A stretch of DNA of 64,000 nucleotides from Bipolaris cookei (Eukaryota; Ascomycota; Dothideomycetes; Pleosporales; Pleosporaceae): positions 315-64,314 of the forward strand of contig NRSV01000099.1 of the NCBI GenBank assembly GCA_002286855.1. Reading direction: 5' to 3'. The notes under the pieces were generated by a model. That model searched no databases and was not told the DNA's origin. It was given only the letters and a program-made list of their open reading frames with translations. A program made the translations under genes and the position numbers. This document shows, in pieces, positions 12,001-22,664 of this stretch (its first letter is position 1; each line of letters begins with the position of its first letter).

Positions 12001-12408
12001 CCCACTGTACCACGCCGCCATGCATACCGTCGGGCTGGCTAACAACCACATCCCCAAGCCGAATGTCTACCCTCCTGCTCCATACCCCTCCGCCTACTCC
12101 AACCATGAGCCCAATCTTGATCGGGAAACTGCGCAACATGTCTTTCGCTACTGTCGCAACCGAGTTGTTACCAGTCATGCCAGCAGGCAGACATGCCGCG
12201 ACAATGTTATAATCCCCGGTTCTACCAAAGGTATAGCTGTTGTCGTCGCCTTTGGGCGTCGGCAGTGTCTCATGAACCTCGTCCAGCATACCCACAAAGG
12301 CTGCTTTCTCCACCGCGAGGGCGCATATTACTCCAAAGGGGTAGTCGTTATAGGTCGTGCGGAGCCTGGTAATTGCTGAGGACTGTTGAAATCTGCGTTA
12401 CCAGCCAT
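9083..12408 (-). pseudogene. Broken PNP_UDP-NB-ARC-TPR NLR-like receptor
   Basis: On the minus strand the order is an N-terminal phosphorylase domain (from about 12360 to 11419: YPFGVICALAVE, GLMVGVGGG, CFEMEAAGLM), an NB-ARC ATPase (P-loop GLGGIGKTQ near 11070; LLIVDN; LITTRLARLEQLG) and TPR-like repeats (9700-9083: NLYADQGK, ENMGDLYAKQA). This is a known fungal NLR layout. The 195-bp intron 11224..11418 (GTAAGT, GCTAAC, AAG) joins the PNP and NB-ARC frames. The ATG at 12408 is out of phase with the PNP domain by one base. An in-frame TGA lies just below 10640, a frameshift lies between 10634 and 10577, and the TPR part is split over several frames. A full-length product is very unlikely. 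Confidence 0.85.
9206..9271. repeat. 33-bp tandem duplication within TPR remnant
   Basis: A 33-bp unit (TCTCTGCTTGCTTTGCATAG...) occurs twice back to back, doubling ENMGDLYAKQA on the minus strand. The two copies are identical, so the duplication is recent relative to the decay of the gene. Confidence 0.85.
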
Positions 12409-13866
12409 CGCGATTCAGCAGTAAATAGCGGAGGTAGGGCGGGTTGATGCGGGAGCACAGCGCCTTGAGTTGAAGGGGTGGTGTTGGGGTCCATCTCATG
12501 GTGGTGACATAGTAGAGCACGGCTGAGACATTCAGCGTCTGCAAAAGTTGGATGCGTAAGGCTGAACAAGGTACGTTGGCAGGCTCGCAGGGCCCTCCAT
12601 TAGCGATTGGGTCGCTGCTATATCGCGCCAATCTGTCGCTAGCCCGAGCATACACCGCGAATCAAACACTTTGCAGCGTAACTATCTGGCATGAGGTCAC
12701 GTTACCTAAGCATAATCCCTGCGAAGTTCTCCAACCAGACCTTACAACATCCTCACCCTCAAAATTTTCTACTTACGTGATGTAATGGCGTTGCTGTGAG
12801 ATGTGAGAGCATAAACATTTATGCTTTCAAAGTGATTGTACTATGGCAATTATAAATATCACAGACCTGAAAGTACGTTATGTAAGGATTAAGGAGTACA
12901 GTATTTGAGTTAAGGGGTTTGCAGTGACACCATAGGCGAAGCTATTCAGCACTAGGTAGAGCTAGGTGTGCGGTAAGCGAGATAGGGATGAGCGCAGGAT
13001 GAAAGCTTCACCATGGGCAAAAACTGGAAGCTGCAAATGCCAGCGACTGTACCCGAAGAGACACGCGAATGCTGCTTAGCACGGACATCATAAGTCGCGC
13101 TTATGGTACGCTATGTATAGGGTATGTAAGCGGAACATACGCTAGGGTTAGTGTCTCGCACCTAAGAAGTACTAGAAAGCGTTGATATTGTGGTGTAGTA
13201 GTAAATGATCTGTAGCGCAGCTATACTATAGGTTGTGTATTGAGTGTTCGTAGGGCTGACGAGAGCCAAGCTTCTCGTGACCCCGATATGCCTACGTAGT
13301 CACACCGCCCCCGGACCAATCTCTAATGCCCGAGATTTTCCCCGTTGTTATGATCCTCAAAACTTTAATAACAAGAGCTGCTACCCTTAACGGCGAGCTT
13401 ACATAACCTAATAAATCTAATTATAGCCCTTTACAATTTGCTTTTAAGCATGAAACGCTTAATTTTAGATGTCGATACGGTGCAGCAATCATGATGTCCT
13501 AACCACGTTTCGAAGCGTCGCAAACTACGACCTATTAACCCCAAGACGCGCCGCACATCTCCGCCCCATTCGAATCTATCAAAGTTACCAAATCCAGCGT
13601 CACAGTCATCATATGCATCCTCGGGATCATTTGTACATAAGTAGGTAGAGACGACCTGCACACTTATCGAGGCGCTGGTGTTAAGCGGAGGATGGTCACC
13701 GCGATCGAGTGTGTCTCCGCAGACGGTAGTTCTCTGCATTCACTAATTATCTAGTCGGCAGCAACTCAGTAGAGCACGTAGACGACGCACGCCACTCCTA
13801 GGGGTATTTTGCATACTAGCAGTCTAGTTAGACAGACGCGAAGATCAGCTTCGATTAATCAACATA
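12409..13866. other. Gap upstream of the receptor pseudogene
   Basis: No recognisable gene is present. A minus-strand ORF at 13431-13739 (102 codons) has no family resemblance and no clear start context, and was not called. The former promoter of the PNP-NB-ARC-TPR gene should lie just right of 12408. Confidence 0.45.
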
Positions 13867-14964
13867 ACGTGGTTTATAAGCGAGCGCCGCAACCCACCAA
13901 CTTCGCGCACCCCTCTCATCTTACCATACCATGGCTTCACGCAACGTTACTCAAATAGTATCAAATGAAGCAGATGTACAGCTTGCTATCTCCTCTATAG
14001 CTAGTAAACAGATCTAAACTAACAAACATGCTGCAGCACTCTACAATGTAGCTGAGACGACGCTCCGCTGCCGACGCGCTGGCAGGCCTGCCCGACGCGA
14101 TTGCCAGCCCAGCTCAAAGAAACTTACCAAAAAAGAAGAAGAGGTGATAGTTTATCATATACTTGGTCTCTATCTACGTGGATTCTCGCCTACCTACGCA
14201 GCTGTGCGCGATATGACTGATAGACTGTTGGCTGCGCGCGGCGCTGGCCAGGTCGGCGTCCACTGGCCGCGCAACTTTGTCAATCGTACAGATAGGCTTA
14301 CGACGCGTTTTAATCGAGCTTACGATAGACAGAGAGCTCTATGCGAAGATCCAGTTCTGACTAAGAGCTGGTTTGAGCTTGTGGAGCAGACAAAGGCCAA
14401 ATACGGCATCTATAATAAGAACATCTACAACTTTAACAAAGCTAGTTTTTCAATAAGCAGCATCACAACTCAGCTTGTCATTACAGCGTCAGAGAGAAGG
14501 ACACGGCCAAAAGCTATTCAGCCAGATGGTCGAGAGTGGGTAATGATGCTCTCGGCTGAGCTAATGCGTGATCGGATAGCCAGCCTTGAGAAGGCTAATG
14601 AAGCAGCAACAAAGCGTAGACAGCGTAAAAAGAAGCGAATACAGAAAGTAAGGAGTGCTAGTAAAGGAAATTGGAGAGGATCTACTCGCTCAGTATGAGG
14701 CTGATCAGCAGATTGCTCATGAAGAGCGTCAAGGAGGAGAGCGATCAGGTGTCAGCCGCCAGGCTCTTGCGCGCTGTAGTAGGTGTAGGGAGACTGGTCA
14801 TAATTCACGTACATGCAAGAAAGATACTTTAGATAATATTAAATCCACTACCTCAATATATATAAATTTTATTAACTTGTGTTAGAGCTATATACGTAGA
14901 GAGGTATACGAAATTTGTGGGGTGCGGCGCTCGCTTGTACGCGGCACTCGCTTATCAACCGCGT
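13867..14964 (+). mobile_element. Internally deleted pogo-type transposon
   Basis: It is flanked by TA on both sides (13865-13866 and 14965-14966). The left end reads ACGTGGTTTATAAGCGAG and the right end, read inward, ACGCGGTTGATAAGCGAG. The right end has two 17-bp units (GCGGCGCTCGCTTGTAC, GCGGCACTCGCTTATCA); the left has one. The coding part resembles the intact element at 39356-41210 but lacks most of the catalytic core, so this is a non-autonomous derivative that a related transposase might mobilise. Confidence 0.9.
13931..14840 (+). pseudogene. Pogo transposase remnant lacking the DDE core
   Basis: It begins MASRNVTQIVSNEAD and aligns by eye with the intact 542-aa transposase at 39461. 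An in-frame TAA lies near 14016. At REWV (about 14538) it jumps straight to MMLSAELMRD, skipping residues that are 247 codons long in the intact copy. The frame is kept across the junction, which has a GT microhomology. A later frameshift after KKRIQK moves the end into another frame. The zinc-knuckle-like CSRCRETGHNSRTC is still present near 14810. The second and third catalytic Asp residues are absent. Confidence 0.88.
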
Positions 14965-14966
14965 TA

Positions 14967-15300
14967 ATTGCTTTTTGTGTAGGAAATTTTAATGGTTTGG
15001 ATAGATCCCTAATAGATGCTGTTGCCTTACCTGAAAAGGTGGGAGACATCTGCGACAAGATGAAGCATGATGGTGGGGTTGTATACAATGAGTAGGTGGG
15101 CTGAAGATGAGTAGACCACCATGGGCCTTGTATCGGAGCGGGAAAAAAAAGCAAGGCGATAGAGAAGGGGATGAGCAGCGAGTCATGGAGACTTATCTGT
15201 AAGGCAATGAACATAACAGAGACGAAAAGCACTTGCAAAGTCGATGCAAATGATGGTATACATGGAAGCAAGGTGGAAAGGCATAGTCAAAGGTATTGAT
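14967..15300. other. Gap downstream of the RCH1-like gene
   Basis: This is the 3' flank of the minus-strand transporter gene. Nothing recognisable was found. Confidence 0.5.
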
Positions 15301-16593
15301 TTAATTTCTGCCCCCTGCCTCCACCAGCTTTTCCGCTTCTTCCCTCTTTTCTTCTAGCCTTATCCACTTACGAAAGCCGATGGTCATGATACCTCCAATA
15401 GCAACCTGGAAGGCCTGAAAGATGATTGCTGGAATCTGCATCTTGGACTGATTGACAGGATCGATATTGATGTACATGACTGATGTAAGCGGGACGACCA
15501 TTGCCAGCGCTTTGGCGGGGCAGCAATAGCAGCAAGCTATGACGTCTTTTTTCGGCAGCCAGAGCGAAGCAGCTATGAAGCAAATGGCCGACCAGATCAT
15601 GTACAGTGCAATGGTGATGAAGACGATGAAGACGATATTGGAGGGTTTGACAGCGTCGAAGGAACCAGATGAGAAGGCTTGATCAAACGTCTGCCATACC
15701 ATGGTCAGCAGGGCAATCGAAGACAGCTTGAGCAACTGCCAATCGAAAAAGACTTTTTTAGTCGTCTTGGGAAATAAGCGCTGCACAATCTGACCGAGAA
15801 GCATGGGCAGAAAAAGCGAGAGACCAAGTTGCATGAAGACACGCTGATAGATGCCCGCGTAGCCGGATCCGCGCTGCAACACCTTGCTGTACCACGACCC
15901 GGTGGAGAGGTACATTTGGAGTATGAGTGGAGTCAGAAACGGGCAGAGAAACTGGCCGATTACAGATTGGACGACGGTCAGGGCGGCGTTGCCGTGGGCT
16001 TGGCGCGTCATGACGACGTTGCTAGACATGGTAGTCGGCGCGCTGCCCACGAACAAGAAGCCGATGAGGAGCCATGGGTCCATGAAGTGGGGATTGGTAG
16101 CGCACAAACTCACAATGGCAAAGGTGGCGGCGGAGCAGACGAGGTAGCACTGGAGTTGGACGAAGATATGCAGCTTCCAACGCATGTAGTTGGCGAGCAT
16201 GACGCGGGTGTCGAGGGTGCAACCATTAACAAAGAAGATGACGGAGACGGCCAGATAGGTGATTACTGTGCGCTTGATCTGCTGTTGTGAGGCGGGCACC
16301 TGGACTTGGGAGGACACAAGGACGACGGCGCCCATGGCGAGGAGGAACCACTGGTCTTTGATGAACCATTTCAGCACTTGGAGCGTCTTTGCGGCGTTTG
16401 TGAGCTTGTTCTTGGTGGCTTGGGACTCGTCGGGTTCATGTGAGTGCTGTTCAGGGCTGGCTTTATCTAGGACCGGACGATGAATTGTGGTAGTGTGGAT
16501 GGAGTTGCTAGTATTCGTCGTCGCCCCGTCGATCCGCCCGGCGCGGTCGGTTGTCAAAAGGGCCATTGGGGCCTGGCTGATGATCTTGTTCAT
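15301..16593 (-). CDS. RCH1: SBF-like membrane transporter, RCH1 family
   Basis: 430 aa, no intron needed. It belongs to the SBF-like/bile-acid-symporter-related family (DUF4137) that includes yeast and Candida Rch1, a plasma-membrane protein that lowers calcium uptake. After a polar N-terminus of about 70 residues there are about ten hydrophobic segments, including WFLLAMGAVVLVSS, YLAVSVIFFVNGCTLD, GFLFVGSAPTTMSSNVVMTR and CCPAKALAMVVPLTSVMY. The SAPTTMSS and CCPAK...P motifs match the two discontinuous helices of the SBF fold. The ATG at 16593 is preceded by CCACC, a good context; the frame stays open upstream without a better start. The gene name is by family resemblance and the substrate is not shown by the sequence. 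Confidence 0.85.
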   Translation of the reverse strand: MNKIISQAPMALLTTDRAGRIDGATTNTSNSIHTTTIHRPVLDKASPEQHSHEPDESQATKNKLTNAAKTLQVLKWFIKDQWFLLAMGAVVLVSSQVQVPASQQQIKRTVITYLAVSVIFFVNGCTLDTRVMLANYMRWKLHIFVQLQCYLVCSAATFAIVSLCATNPHFMDPWLLIGFLFVGSAPTTMSSNVVMTRQAHGNAALTVVQSVIGQFLCPFLTPLILQMYLSTGSWYSKVLQRGSGYAGIYQRVFMQLGLSLFLPMLLGQIVQRLFPKTTKKVFFDWQLLKLSSIALLTMVWQTFDQAFSSGSFDAVKPSNIVFIVFITIALYMIWSAICFIAASLWLPKKDVIACCYCCPAKALAMVVPLTSVMYINIDPVNQSKMQIPAIIFQAFQVAIGGIMTIGFRKWIRLEEKREEAEKLVEAGGRN

Positions 16594-17074
16594 GGTGGAT
16601 CGATAATGCCAATTCACCGAGCATGGGTTGGCATGCTTGTGCAGATAGATATGTGAGTGCCCGGCAACATGCCATGTAGCCGGCGTGGGCGGGTTACTAT
16701 TCCCGGCAAGCGGTCGTCCGGAAGAGTCCGGCAACGAGGCAAAAAAGTCGGCCTGAGGAATGTATAGCGAGCCATGGCAGCAGCCGATGCTCCTAGACTT
16801 GCACCGAGCATCGCCAAATCGATGCCACTTGGCTGTGTGAAGTTGGAGGTAGTGGGCAGACGGGGTACGGAAGGGTTAGTCATCCGGTGCCGTCGCTGTC
16901 GCCGTCTTAACCCAGGCCCTCGCCCATCTGGCCTGTTCATTTTACCCCCAGCAAAATAGAAATAAGAATAAGAAGCCTGGGTCGTACTTACATACTTACG
17001 TACATACACAAACGAGCAAATAGACTTTGTGCGCTGTCCAGCCGCCCGCCCTCCGCCTAACCATCCCCTCTCCA
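16594..17074. promoter_or_regulatory. Divergent promoter region
   Basis: This 481-bp region separates the starts of the RCH1-like gene (minus) and the cyclo-ligase-like gene (plus) and should carry both promoters. No specific factor site can be assigned by eye. Confidence 0.5.
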
Positions 17075-17977
17075 ATGGCGGCCAGCGCATCCTCCGACGA
17101 GCGAACCAAGCTGATTTGGTCGCGCGTCTATCAGGAGCTAATCCAGGATGCCGTACCTGATGCACGCTTTAACTATGACTTCATGGCCTTCACACCCGAC
17201 TTCAGAGGCTCTGCTGCCGCCGTCGAGCGCTTGGCTGCCCTGCCCTGCTACCACTCTGCCCAGACCATCCTTGCTATGCCCGACAATAGCCTTGAAGGCT
17301 TGCGCACCCGCGCCCTCAAGGATGGGAAAAGGCTCATTGTAGCCACATATCGCTTGCGCAGGGGTTTCCTCGTTTTGGACCCGGGGCGCATCGACACGAG
17401 CAGATACGAACTAGCCGCTTGCCTGGATGGCATGGAGAAGGCTGGTGCCGGCCGGCCCGTCACGCTCGCCCAGATGCGCGACGAGGGTCTTATGATCGAC
17501 ATGTGCGTCATAGGTGGTCTCATCTTCAATGTTCAAGGCGTCAATGTCTGGGGTGGACAGAATCTGTTCGAAGTGCAGTGGGCGATGCTGCAAGACCTGG
17601 GCGTACTACGCCACCAGGCCCCTGTTGTTGCCATTGCCCATGCGTCCCAAGTTGTAGACGAGGCTCGAATCAGCATGGAGACAATCAAACCCACCAGGCC
17701 AGGAGAAGTCCAGTGTGACTTTGTCATCACCCCGCATGCCATTTTCCCAGTCACTGGAGCCGTCAAGCCTGCAGGCAGCCTCGACTTTGACACTATAGAT
17801 CCAGACAGCCTTCAGAATATCCCACCACTACAGGAACTGCGGGGTATACGCATCATGGACAACATCATGCAAAGAAATGGCTTCGCGTCTGAGCAGAGAC
17901 CCATACCCCAGCTTTCTGCTGAGGAACAGATGGGTATTAGCATTGTAGACAGGCTGATGCAAAATCATAAGAGTTGA
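17075..17977 (+). CDS. 5-formyltetrahydrofolate cyclo-ligase-like protein
   Basis: 300 aa, uninterrupted. It fits the NagB/RpiA-like fold family of 5-formyl-THF cyclo-ligase proteins. KLIWSRVYQEL opens the domain, FRGSAAAVERLAALP and ILAMPDNSLEGLRTRALKDGK form the nucleotide-side strands, RLRRGFLVLDPGRI corresponds to the substrate loop, and VNVWGGQNLFEVQWAMLQDLG stands where classical enzymes have a glycine-rich G-x-G-x-G-x-YD loop. That loop is altered, as in the MTHFSD-type branch, so catalytic activity is uncertain. If active it would convert 5-formyl-THF to methenyl-THF with ATP. The ATG at 17075 has the context TCCAATGG. Confidence 0.8.
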   Translation: MAASASSDERTKLIWSRVYQELIQDAVPDARFNYDFMAFTPDFRGSAAAVERLAALPCYHSAQTILAMPDNSLEGLRTRALKDGKRLIVATYRLRRGFLVLDPGRIDTSRYELAACLDGMEKAGAGRPVTLAQMRDEGLMIDMCVIGGLIFNVQGVNVWGGQNLFEVQWAMLQDLGVLRHQAPVVAIAHASQVVDEARISMETIKPTRPGEVQCDFVITPHAIFPVTGAVKPAGSLDFDTIDPDSLQNIPPLQELRGIRIMDNIMQRNGFASEQRPIPQLSAEEQMGISIVDRLMQNHKS

Positions 17978-19220
17978 GCGAGGAAATCATACGTATGTGT
18001 CTCTGTCAGCAGCAATATTCATGCACACCTTTGTCCGACCACTGTTTCGTCGTGAGTTTCGTTGTTGCACTTGCGCAAGATACACTTCCAATAGGAGAGA
18101 GCGAGCTGCACATCGTCTTCTCTGGAATTGCATGCAGTCGTTAGATGAAATACGAATAGTTTACTACTGCTTTGGCAGAACAAAAGCGAGGATGCGCTAC
18201 ATAGTGTGTTCAGGTGCTCTCCAACGTAACTCGCATACCAAGCTTCCACCATTTGCCTTCTGTCATCTTCACCACATGCAACTCCGTCTCTCAACTAGCC
18301 CGCGAGTCACTTATTCAGCATTACGCAGCGGTCCTTCCCTGCGAATCAGTCCATAAGAAATTGTTTTTCAATAACATTGATCAGCTCTCCGCTCTTTGTC
18401 GGCTATTTGGAAATCTTGAAATACCCTTTGATTTGCAGTCTGAGAAAGTTCTTCTGTTATGTACGGGAGCTGAGACCCGCGTGGACAAAGAACACAGGGG
18501 TCGCGATTGTTGGGATAGAGGTATCATGGTTTCCAGCAATGTTCTCGTTGAACAAGGCATGTCCTGACTTCCTATTCTCAAAAACTCTAATTCTTGAGTT
18601 ACTCATATTTACTAATATTGCTGCAAACCTTTCTGCCTTGTATAGCACTTGGTTTTTTTGACGTTGCTGTCGCATCAGTCGTTAGTTAGACGTACCTCTA
18701 CACCCATCTGCTAATCATTCGTTTCGCAGATAAATACATTTGATCAACATACGCACCCCGTTGAGAGGTGCCACCGCCATAGCGTGTGTCTTATGGGCTT
18801 ACCCCATCTTACAATCCTCTTCAAGCTGCGTACAGCCAAAAGGCGTAAAGAAAGTATTGGCTTGAAAGTACACGATTGATAGTGCGACGACCAAGAAATA
18901 GTTTCAACGCTATAATAAAGCATGTATCAGACAATGACAACATACCATGGGTGTTTATGTCGCCTGATTTGTCACTAATCAATCCTGTCTACTAACTGCT
19001 CTTGACGTGTAGGAAGACGAGGGACAGTTCGGGTTACCCTGAATAAATAAAAGTTGGGACATAGAGATGTTAAGTAAACACCGTGAAGAGTGGGGCAATA
19101 GTATAATCGATGAAAAAAGATTGAGAGGGATCTGGATTCGGAGAGTGCGACTGGAAACAGTTGATGCAATGTTGGTGTTTGATTGGGTCTGCATGCCTCA
19201 ACAAAGCAAATTTCCCGTTA
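17978..19220. other. Gap of about 1.2 kb
   Basis: No protein family was recognised in any frame. It holds the 3' flank of the cyclo-ligase-like gene and the left flank of the pogo element that starts near 19221. Confidence 0.45.
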
Positions 19221-19304
19221 CCGTGCACGGATTAATCTCGTGCACGCCGAACACCAAACGCGCGTCCTAACCCCATAACTTTGACGCACTATAACTCAAT
19301 AGTC

Positions 19305-21160
19305 ATGGCTCCAATCGACGATGCGATTGCAGATTTAGAATCGCAAGAATTAGGAGAGAAACTTGTAATAGCAGAGTTTGTGAGAAAATGGGGTGTTAAT
19401 CGCGCAACTTTATCGCGGCGATGGAGGCGCGTAACGGTGCCTAGAGATGAGGGGTACACAAAGCAATAAGCCCTTAACCCAGAACAAGAGCTAGAGCTTA
19501 CACGGTATATCAAAAAGCTTACAGAGAGAAGCCTTCCTCCGACGGGAGAAATGATCAGGAGCTTCTCATCAGAAGTAGCTCATCAACCGCTCAGCGAGAG
19601 CTGGGTTACTCGCTTCATCAACCGACACAAATTTCATCTTGTCTCCAAGTGGACCAGCGCTATAGACTGCACGCGCCACCTAGCTGATTCTGAGTCCAAA
19701 TATAAGCTCTGCTTCAAGCTGCTACACCAGAAGATCACTCGGTACCAGCTCGAGGCTCGAGATATATACAACATGGATGAGAAGGGCTTCCTTATTGGCG
19801 TAGTGGGCAGAACCAAGAGGATCTTTAGCAAGCACCAATGGGACAAGAAAGAGGTTAGAGCATCTCTTCAAGACGGATCATGTGAGTTTTTAATGCTCCT
19901 AGCGTGCTGTTGCTCTGATGGGAGCTGGCTGCCTCCATGCCTCCATCTACGCTGCAGCTAAGGGGGCGATTAGATCGTTTTGGGTAGAGGATATCAAAGC
20001 TACCAAGCACGACGTCTTTGTCTCATCATCTCCGCTAGGCTTGTCAAGCGACGACATAGGGCTAGCTTGGCTTGAGCAGGTATTTGATCGCTGTATGAAG
20101 CTGCGATCAGGTAGGAGGAGATTGCTCATCCTTGATGGCCACGGATCTCACCTAACGATGGAGTTTATCAGCTACTATGATCGCCACAGGATACTCCTAT
20201 TGATATTACCTCATTAGACTCACACGCTTCAGCCGTTGGATGTAATACTGTTCAGACCACTATCTCAAGCCTACTCAGCTAGGCTTACGTCACACCTCCA
20301 CAACGCCCAAGGCATCATCTCAATCAAGAAATCGGACTTCTTTTTATTGTTCTGGAGAGCCTGGAAGTCCTCGTTTAAGCGATCAACTATATTGACAGCG
20401 TTTGAAGCTACAGGTATATAGCTAATAGATCCTAACGTTATCCTCAAGAGATTCGCGAGTACGCCAGAAGGTGAGAGCAGCTCGTCATCAAGGCTCTCTG
20501 ACAGCGATAAGAAAAAGCTGGATTGGTTAGTGCGAGTTGCTGTTAATGATAGCCACCAGCATGAGGCAAGAAAGCTGCACTCAAGCGTTCACCATCTGTC
20601 CGTGCAAAATGAACTATTGAGGCATGAAGTAGAGAGCTTAAAGCAGGCTTTTCAGCACAAGCAGAAGTGCAAGAAGAAATACAAACCCCTTGACCCTCAA
20701 CAACATCAGGAGTATCATAGTTGAGCTATCTTCTGGTCTCCTCGTAAGGTGCGTGAGGCTCAAACCCGAGAAGCAGCCCGCGAGCAAGATGGGGTAGAAG
20801 AGAAACTTCAGAAAGCAGGGACTAAGAAGCAGCGTAAGGAAACTCAACTACGGTGCCAAGCTGAACTTGAGGAGAAGCGTGTGGAGAGGTAGAAGCTCAA
20901 GGAGATGAAGGAGGTTAAGCGAACTGAGAAAGCAGCGGAACGAGCGCGCAAAGTTGAAGCTCGATATCAGAAAAAAGCTATCCAATAAACCCAGCAACGA
21001 AAGCATAAAGCCTCGCGAGCAACCTCTTTGAAGAGTAAGCATCAAAAGCGCGTAATAGAGAATGAAGTTCAGGATGGAGTTACGGCTCCTCTATCAGCTC
21101 CTCCATCAAAGTTCACAAGGTGGGGCCACAGCGTTAAGCTCCCGCAGAGATATAGATAGC
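19305..21160 (+). pseudogene. Pogo/tigger-like DDE transposase remnant
   Basis: It starts MAPIDDAIADLESQELG with a helix-turn-helix (FVRKWGVNRATLSRRWRR), then RYIKKLTERSLPPTG and SWVTRFINRHK. The DDE_1 core shows IYNMDEKGFLIGV (first Asp), LLILDGHGSHLTMEF (second Asp) and LQPLDVILFRPL (third Asp). A lysine-rich coiled-coil tail runs to about 21160. In-frame stops occur at 19467, 20215 and near 20420, with a frameshift near 19930, so it is inactive. Its sequence is distant from the other pogo copies in this window. Confidence 0.85.
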
Positions 21161-21283
21161 ACAAGTTAATCGCAAACATTTATTTAATCTAAGCCTACGT
21201 CTTTATAAGTTTTAAGCTATTGTGTGGCGTTTTACGGCCTCAATTTTGAGATCAAGCAGATGGTGTTCGGCGTGCATAAGATA

Positions 21284-22633
21284 CAGCCACGCGTCAAAAG
21301 TTTCGCCTCGCTAGCTCCCCCACTACCCCACCACCAATAACAATCAATATTTTGAATGCCCACCACCAATTCTACAGCGCGTCAATTCGGCCGTGAGATA
21401 TCCCAAAATGTTCGCCGTGGCCCAAATATGACAATACACGAGCGAGATATCGCGATAGGGATGTTAGGTGGTGGTTGCAGTACAGGTGAAGTTGCTGCTG
21501 CCTTTCACCGTAATCCCTCTACTATCCGCCGCCTCCACCAAAAGTACTCCACCACCGCAACAACTGCAGATAAACCTCGCAGCGGCCGTCCCACGATACT
21601 ATCGAGACATCAGAAGAAGCTAATCTATCGTGCAGCACGTCGAGCGCCTAAAATAGAGTACAAAGACCTCATTAAAGCTGCAACTATAGTGCAACCTGAT
21701 GGAACACCTTCACGCCCACCTAGCAAGTCTACGCTTTATCGTATGCTCCGCAGGCTCAATATAGTTAAATATCGCTGCAAAAAGCGCCCAAGGCTAACTC
21801 CACAACATGCTCGCAAGCGCCTACAGTTTGCTAGGCGTTATCGACATTTTCCTTGGCGTCGCCGGATAGTCAAATTCTCAGACGAGTGCTCAATTCAGAA
21901 GAGTTCTCACCAAGAACAGGAGTGGTGCTTTAGATATCCAGAAGAAAAATGGAAAGCCCGCATGATTACTCAAGTAACTACAGGTAAAATTAAAATCACA
22001 GATGGTATGGGGGGCTATCTGGCTCGATGAACGTGGGCGTGGTCGGCGCAGTCCACTAGTGATAATGGAAAGGGATACTGATGCCGCTGGTAGTGGCTAC
22101 ACCAGCCAAAGTTACATTCAAGCCCTTCGTAAAGGTCTTCTACCTTCATACAGGACTTCTCAATTATTCGTACAGGATAACGCGCGCATACACACCTCTA
22201 GAGTCGTCCGGACTTTCCTTGCTGATCACCAGATCACGACACTTGACTGGCCAGCGTACTCACCCGACCTCAACCCTATCGAGCATCTCTGGTGGCAGCT
22301 AAAACGACGCATGAACAAATTCTACCCACAATATAATAATTACAGCCAAACCCAGGAGCAGTGGGATGGATTTTGTTATGCTCTAAAAGACTGCTGGCGG
22401 AGGATCCCACGGAGGTGTATTGAGCAGCTTATCACGTCAATGCCACGCCGTCTAGGAGCGTGTAGAGCTGCGCGCGGCTGGCAGACAAAGTACTAGCACT
22501 CAGGAAAATATTGCATGTCTTAAAATTAAATTCTATGCTGTTTTGGTGGAGTTATCACTGATTTTATCATGGCTGCTTAGTTTTGGTGATGGTGGTGTTT
22601 CGCTTGGCGTGCGAAACTTTTGACTTAGTACTG
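21284..22633 (+). mobile_element. Tc1/mariner transposon inserted in a pogo terminal repeat
   Basis: 1350 bp flanked by TA duplications at 21282-21283 and 22634-22635. The ends begin CAGCCACGCGTCAAAAG (left) and CAGTACTAAGTCAAAAG (right, read inward) and share GTCAAAAGTTTCGC. It sits inside the right inverted repeat of an older pogo element, which fixes the order of insertion. Confidence 0.93.
21356..22496 (+). pseudogene. Tc1/mariner transposase with a single frameshift
   Basis: The first frame (21356-22030) has a paired-type helix-turn-helix (IHERDIAIGMLGGGCSTGEV, then the GRPTILSRHQK hook) and the first catalytic Asp in VKFSDECSIQ. The second frame (22002-22496) starts at MVWGAIW and carries LFVQDNARIHTS (second Asp) and SPDLNPIEHLWW (catalytic Glu, DD34E type). 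The two frames differ by one base around 22002-22010. No other break is visible, so this copy died recently or is a single-base error from intact. Confidence 0.9.
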
Positions 22634-22664
22634 TAAATCCGTGCACCTCGTGCACGGGCACACT

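Larger units (their letters stand above)
19221..22664 (+). mobile_element. Dead pogo-type transposon split by a Tc1 element
   Basis: A left inverted repeat (19223-19255, GTGCACGGATT...CGCCGAACACC) has its partner at the right end cut in two by another transposon: 21262-21283 and 22636-22646. With the intruder removed and one TA kept, the two 33-bp arms match at 30 positions. The outer limits are approximate: the right end holds an extra CTCGTGCACGGG and a clean target duplication was not found. The element carries the transposase remnant at 19305-21160. Confidence 0.85.

Noticed and set aside
13431..13739. Minus-strand ORF of 102 codons
   Set aside because: No recognisable motif, no supporting splice or neighbour context, and it lies in a gap next to a decayed transposon. 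Not enough to call a gene.
15829..16290. Plus-strand ORF of 153 codons opposite the RCH1-like gene
   Set aside because: It is the antisense of a clear ten-helix transporter and has no domain of its own.
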